Shown here: in pieces, positions 59,088-64,000 of the stretch | Layout of the letters: every line of letters starts with the position of its first letter | Numbering within the stretch: the first letter of the stretch is position 1 | Assembly (NCBI GenBank): GCA_018417955.1 | Contig: JACTVC010000026.1 | Location: forward strand, 62,001-126,000 | From: Laccaria trichodermophora | Lineage: Eukaryota > Basidiomycota > Agaricomycetes > Agaricales > Hydnangiaceae | DNA: 64,000 bases | Direction: 5' to 3' | Program-made: the position numbers and the translations under genes | Notes under the pieces: generated by a model | Seen by the model: the letters and a program-made list of their open reading frames with translations, nothing else | Databases searched by the model: none | What the model was told of the DNA's origin: nothing

Positions 59088-60918
59088 ACGCTATTACTTT
59101 TTTCTGACGTCGATGCTCATTATAGTCTTCGTTCGAGGCTGTTTCCCTGCAGCATATTCCGGCTACCTATAGCATCTTATGAAATTACTGAAATTACGAT
59201 ATTTTTGGATCGGGATTCTCGGTCAAAAGAAAAATTATTTATGGTACTTTTGCCACCCTTTTGTAGACCACAATGGGGGTTGGATGCTGCCGCGCTGAGG
59301 ACTTGAGGAAAGTCCTGGGAAATAGGGTTGCCAGTGGTACTTGACTCCGCAATGGCATCGATGGTCGATATAAAGGCGGCGGAAGTCTATTTGTCTCTGT
59401 TATATTTTGACGTCAACGTCATCGGCTCCATCAACGGCGCGTCTCGATCGAGCACAACTGTCCCCCGTCATGACTCTTATACCCTCACGGCAACTATCTG
59501 GCGTTGAACGTTGAACAGTGACACCTGAATGACTCCGAGTCTGGGGCCGCTCAGAAAAACTGATGTATGACATCCAAAAGGGCTCGTACGACAATTCGGC
59601 GACAATGTATCCGGCTGGTGAGTGTTTTACCGCGTAATATCGTTTTCCGAGTTCCTGATTCTACTTACTTCAAGGTCTACATTTATTTCAGTGTTTTCTA
59701 CACACTTCACTAGAAGCTACATCCTCATTTTACAGTCGAAAGCTAGCCAAACACCGACAAATCTTTACCCAATTGTAAGGCTCGGTTCATTCCCCATCCC
59801 CTTCTGACGTATATTCTCTTTCCCTTTCGTCGGCGGTCTTTCGCCAGCTTGTCCTGAGGGTTCGGCCACTTTCAGCAGTCATGGTACCAATATTCAGCGA
59901 CTACCAGGAAAATGTTTTGCGTCGTTCACAACACGTGTCACGTTTCTCCTTGACTCACATTTCTCTAGGTATTGCACAGAAATCAATATGCAAGAGGCCT
60001 CCGCTCTGGTGTACCAGTGCCGCTCCGGTTTCATCATTCTTACTACATCAAGTTTATCACAGTTGACGAAGGCGTTGGCGTCTTGTCTTTTGACGTCGGA
60101 TGAGGTAAGTCCGCTGGCTACATCTGCATCATTGATTACTAGTTCCTAGTCAACAGGTTTACACTGAAGGGCGCATTTCGAAGAATTACGGTAATCAACG
60201 TTGCTTAGGACAGCTTCTCAAAAGTGGGAAGCGGCTCAACTAGATGGGGAAGTTCTGCACCTTATTGTCTTGTGGTGCTTCGTGCGTGGCAAGTGCGTGG
60301 TGTGGGGTTGTAGACTGGCTTGCACGTTGCTTGGGTAGAGTTTGCCGCGAGGTTGACTCGAGGCTCGGCGATAAAAACTCCCCTACATGCGTCATAACAC
60401 CTTTTCGAACTCAAACTTTTATATCGTACGTAGTATGTGTCTGAAACTTCCTGTGTCTAATCTCGAATTGGCAGATCGGATTGATAAGCGACTTAGTGTG
60501 TGCATCTCTGCGCTTGCTTGACCTACTGCATGAGATTCGTGTTCTGGTACAAGGAATCAATCAATATTTATTTATCGTCACCGTTTACCGGGCAAGAACA
60601 AGGAAAGGAAAGCCACTCGAGTGCATACCTCAAGGCCTCTCAAGGCTTAAGATAAATAACTGTCAAGGTGGTTCGCCCCTGAAATTGTTCCTTGCGTCTA
60701 CGTATAGGCAGTCACGAGGTTGGTCGGTAACCTTACCGCATAGCCCCGACTCTTAGTTCGAGCGTCTCGCCCATGAGGTGCGCTGTAATTGAGAGCGCGA
60801 ACTCAAAGCATCAGGACGACTCTCATCTCACTCCTAGCAACGCCATCCACTCCCTGTCAGGACTCCAACTGTCTTTTTTCTTGAGTCTCCCACACGATAC
60901 GGGCCCACTTCACCGACA
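59088..60918. other. Long intergenic stretch
   Basis: Several short frames (59622-59807, 60244-60444, 60481-60756) lack recognisable features or splice partners. No tRNA-like fold was found by eye. Nothing can be supported. Confidence 0.4.
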
Positions 60919-62601
60919 ATGACGCCAGTTGGTTTGATAGCGTATGTTTAGTGGAGCCTTTCTCGTTACGTGCTGAGCTGACATACCACTACCACAGAAT
61001 TATGGGAGGGACCGGAACTGGGAAATCGACGGTATGGGCTAGTCCACTGCCGCCGCCGCCACCACTCTTGACGCTCTAAAAGTTCATCAACACCATTGTC
61101 GGCAAGGACGTTACGGATGTTGGACACGGCTTGGAGTCGCAAACCACGGAGGTCAAAGAATACGAATTCTCGATGCCCAATGGCGTTCGTGTGACCCTTG
61201 TCGACACGCCTGGCTTCAACGACTATAATGACAATGGTGGCAAATCCGACCTAGTAATTTTGAAAGAAATTGGCACTTACCTTAAAGCAAAGTGAGAGAT
61301 CTGTCCCTCCATATCTCGATAATCTAACCTTCATTGGCGTACAGATATGACGAGAAACGCAAGTTTTCTGGCATTCTATATTTGCACAACATCGGCGATC
61401 CCAAAGTCGGGGGTTCTTCGCAGCGAAATATGGCGATGTTCAAGAAGTTATGCGGACCCGATCCTCTGAAGAATGTCGTGGTCGTCACCACATTTTGGGA
61501 CGAACTAGATCTGACGCAAGGTGTCGAAAACGAATTAGAGCTGAAGACCAAGGATAAATTCTTCAAAGGACTCGTTGACGGGAAATGCAGATTCGCTCGC
61601 TCTGGAAAATATCCTCCGGGAAAGACACCCAAAGGTCCAGAGTTCCCCCCTGCAATCTCTATCGTCTCCGACCTCCTCGCGCTCAACCCGGTCTTTGTCG
61701 AGATGCAGAAGGAGCTCGCCGAGGGAAAGACTGTGGAGAAGACTTCTGCTGGTGTGGAGCTGTACAAAGAACTTCAAGAACTTAAGCGTCAGCAAGAGAA
61801 GGACGTTACCGATTTGAACAAAAAAATTGCAGAGTTGAAATCCGTCAACGCCAGAGCCAAAGTAGCGAGGGAGGTGTTGGAAAATGAAAGCAAGGCGCTG
61901 AAAGCGCAACTTGAGGAATTGGTGACAGGGCAGCACAATCTACACCAGGAGGTGCATTCCGGCAGGTCGGAACTTGTCAACGCTATAACGCAGTTAAAAC
62001 GAGAAAAGGAGGCGTCGGCAAAGGTGGGCATGTGACAATCTATTCCTTCTAAAAGTGATCGCTCAAAATTTCTCATCAGCAAAGGGAACTCGACTTGGAT
62101 AACATCCGTCGTATTGAGCTACAACATGAACTCGAGCTCCTGAAAACTCTACATGCCAAGGAAATCCTTGAATGTCAATTCCAGATCCGGTCCCTACTCG
62201 ACGGCAACTCTCACGATGCCTATCAAAGGTCGCAACTTGAAAAAGCTTGCGAAGATCTCACAGCTACTGTGTCTGATCTATCTCAATCCCTGAATAAGCT
62301 CCGGGAGACAAACGAGAAAGACGCGTTGGAGCGAACGGAACTTGCGCAGGAGTGTGCCCGGCTCCGCGAGAAAGTGGCAACACACGGCAAGACACTGTCT
62401 GATCTTGCGGAAGCGAAATTGAAGATAGCCCACTTGGAGTCGCAACTGAAAATATCGCAGGAGACGCAGGGAGTTGACCTAAGCAGATCTCAGTCGGCTC
62501 GGGAAAACGCCAAATCCAACAAGGACGGCGAGAGAGAATTGCGATCGCCTCAATCTCCGTCCTTGCTTTATATGATTTCGAGCCTCTCTTCAGCACGATA
62601 A
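60919..62601 (+). CDS. AIG1/GIMAP-like P-loop GTPase with long coiled coil
   Basis: Exon 1 is tiny (ATG at 60919, MTPVGLIA). Splicing gives VGLIAIMGGTGTGKST, the G1/P-loop. The next exon has FINTIVG and LESQTTEVKEYEF (G2 region), then VTLVDTPGFND (G3). ILYLHNIGDPKVGGSSQRNM and VVVVTTFWDEL, a G4-like position, complete the GTPase domain of about 220 aa. The C-terminal half (AGVELYKELQELKRQQEK through KIAHLESQLKIS) is almost pure heptad-rich coiled coil, spliced once near 62035/62082. It ends LSSAR with TAA at 62599-62601. A septin/dynamin-like self-assembling role is possible but not shown. The family is expanded in agaricomycetes and its function there is unknown. About 480 aa. Confidence 0.82.
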
Positions 62602-64000
62602 AGTTCCCCCCACACCCCATGCACAGCTCTCTGATTGTTTTGTTTGGAGACTTAGGTCGTCGTGGGCGTGTAGCTGGTGGCAACTAGGACGGCCTGATGA
62701 ACTACGTAAACCTAAACACTCATGATGTAACCACCACATGCAGATGAAGGAGACCGTTCTATTTTGGAGATGGCGCTGCGTAAAGGGAGAGTGTCGAGGT
62801 GATCTAAAAAGACCAATTCTCTGGATCCAAGAAGGGATGTCATCCAAGTCTCAGCCTATGGGTCCGTTGTAAGTTAAGAACTCCAGCAAGTACAACATAT
62901 GAGCATACCGCGCTGGATGATCCGACCCCTTTACAAACTACATGTTGTGTTCCTGAGCGGCAGTAAGATAGTACGTAGCGTCAAATGTGGTGGAGACAAA
63001 CCGTTCGACAACATGGCTCGTCACATCCACAAATGTTGGTGCAGGCGGGGCATACGCATTGTGTGCAGATCGAAGAGTCTGGCCAACATTGAGCGGCAGC
63101 GGCAAGCCATCATTTTTTTCTGCTCTAGGCTACTCCACATGGCCACAACCATCGACAGAGGGGATCAATGGCACGCCCTGGAGAGATGGATAATCGAAAG
63201 TGTTATTGTGAGGCACTAGGGAGGAAAAGGTGCATTGTTTACGTACCAGGAAAACTCAAGTTAGCCGAGAATACTATCTCAAAAGATCGCTAGAGATTCA
63301 ACAAGCAGACCCCGGCCAAATTGAGTCTTGACAACGTAAGGCCGTGAGGTGCTATGCCACATAGACCTCTGCCATGGGAAATGTCGGTAGGCAGCCAGAC
63401 TGTAGGCTGAACCTGAACGGGACGCAAGCTATCGTCGCCAAACTCAGGCAACGACTAGACGACATCGAACAGAACTTGAGAGTCAGAACCATGCCGATTC
63501 TGCTAAACACAGTGATTCAGTGAGTCAGAATGCTCGAAAGAATGTGACGACGCACCTCATCACTGCACCCCATTCCATCGCCGCTGGAAGCAAAACAAAT
63601 TGACAACGGACCAGCCTTGAAGGCGGCAAAAAGAAAACTTGTCGACGTCCTGAGTGAACCGTGGTCCAAGGCTATCGTGGTGCGTGACGAAGACATGTTG
63701 ATCGCTGTCGACCACAACAGTCACAACATTGATATTGATCGATTGATCGTCTGCCATTTTCAGCGTGTCCATTGTCAGTGAAAGCCTTTCCAAAAGAGAA
63801 GAGGATCTTTTTTTTCTTTGGATTCTCGAGATTTACGTGCAACAAGTAGTCTAGTACTAAGACGCACGGGAAGCGTAAGGCTTCCCTTAGATGTGATTAT
63901 GTCCGATGGGCCTCCATTTAAGTGGATATTAGTGACCGTTGTGTAGCTGTAAGGTATAGAGAAAGTCAAGGTTTGGGGTATAGGGTCCTAGGGATGGGAG
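62602..64000. other. Terminal stretch without a supported gene
   Basis: Short frames on both strands (62899-63219 +, 63560-63793 -, 63775-63969 -) have no recognisable domain or convincing splice partners. A gene continuing beyond 64000 cannot be excluded. Confidence 0.35.

Noticed and set aside
60700..60790. Possible tRNA because of ttagttcgagcg
   Set aside because: No matching A box, acceptor stem or cloverleaf could be drawn around it.
1..64000. CRISPR arrays, bacterial operons or ribosome binding sites
   Set aside because: The window is eukaryotic, with spliced genes; no regularly spaced short repeats of the CRISPR kind were seen.

Overview
The window looks like chromosomal DNA of a mushroom-forming basidiomycete (Agaricomycetes). 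Genes are broken by many introns of about 45-60 nt with GT...AG ends. Several encoded families are ones I associate with agaricomycete genomes: F-box proteins opening with RLPDELLKEIL, DUF6533 membrane proteins, STAND NTPase/TPR proteins with a helical N-terminal domain, AIG1-like GTPases and the fungal SLATT domain. All calls come from reading and hand-splicing the sequence; no database search was possible.

Layout. Positions 1-18280 are mostly ordinary genes on the + strand: the 3' part of the 5'-3' exoribonuclease XRN1, a SLATT-type two-helix membrane protein, a phi-like glutathione S-transferase, an unknown 167-aa protein, an F-box protein, a Rossmann-fold protein and a second glutathione S-transferase that is clearly a duplicate of the first. 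One proline-rich secreted repeat protein lies on the - strand at 8877-10891.

From about 19 kb to 59 kb the window becomes a dynamic accessory region built from two interleaved families. The first is a family of unknown proteins with two tandem ubiquitin-like (beta-grasp-like) modules and a C-terminal module. Six open copies lie at 19228, 36451, 39383, 41170, 43586 and 57535, with one decayed copy near 42.9 kb. The second is a STAND NTPase/TPR family (NLR-like), seen only as broken copies at 21.8, 24.8, 29.1 and 51.3 kb. Two of these are a tandem segmental duplication of about 2.4 kb. A 1.01-kb hAT-type non-autonomous element with a perfect 16-bp terminal inverted repeat and an 8-bp target duplication sits 43 bp upstream of one ubiquitin-like family gene.

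Scattered in this region are a DUF6533 membrane protein, small secreted or hypothetical proteins, and two sulfur-metabolism genes (sulfite oxidase and APS kinase) flanking a VAP/MSP-domain ER protein. At 55461-56879 lies a secreted protein made of three near-identical modules joined by dibasic sites. It resembles a Kex2-processed repeat precursor, and intron number falls 3, 2, 1 along the modules. The window ends with an AIG1-like GTPase that has a long coiled coil.

The most interesting candidates for something undescribed are the tandem ubiquitin-like gene cluster and the three-module secreted precursor.
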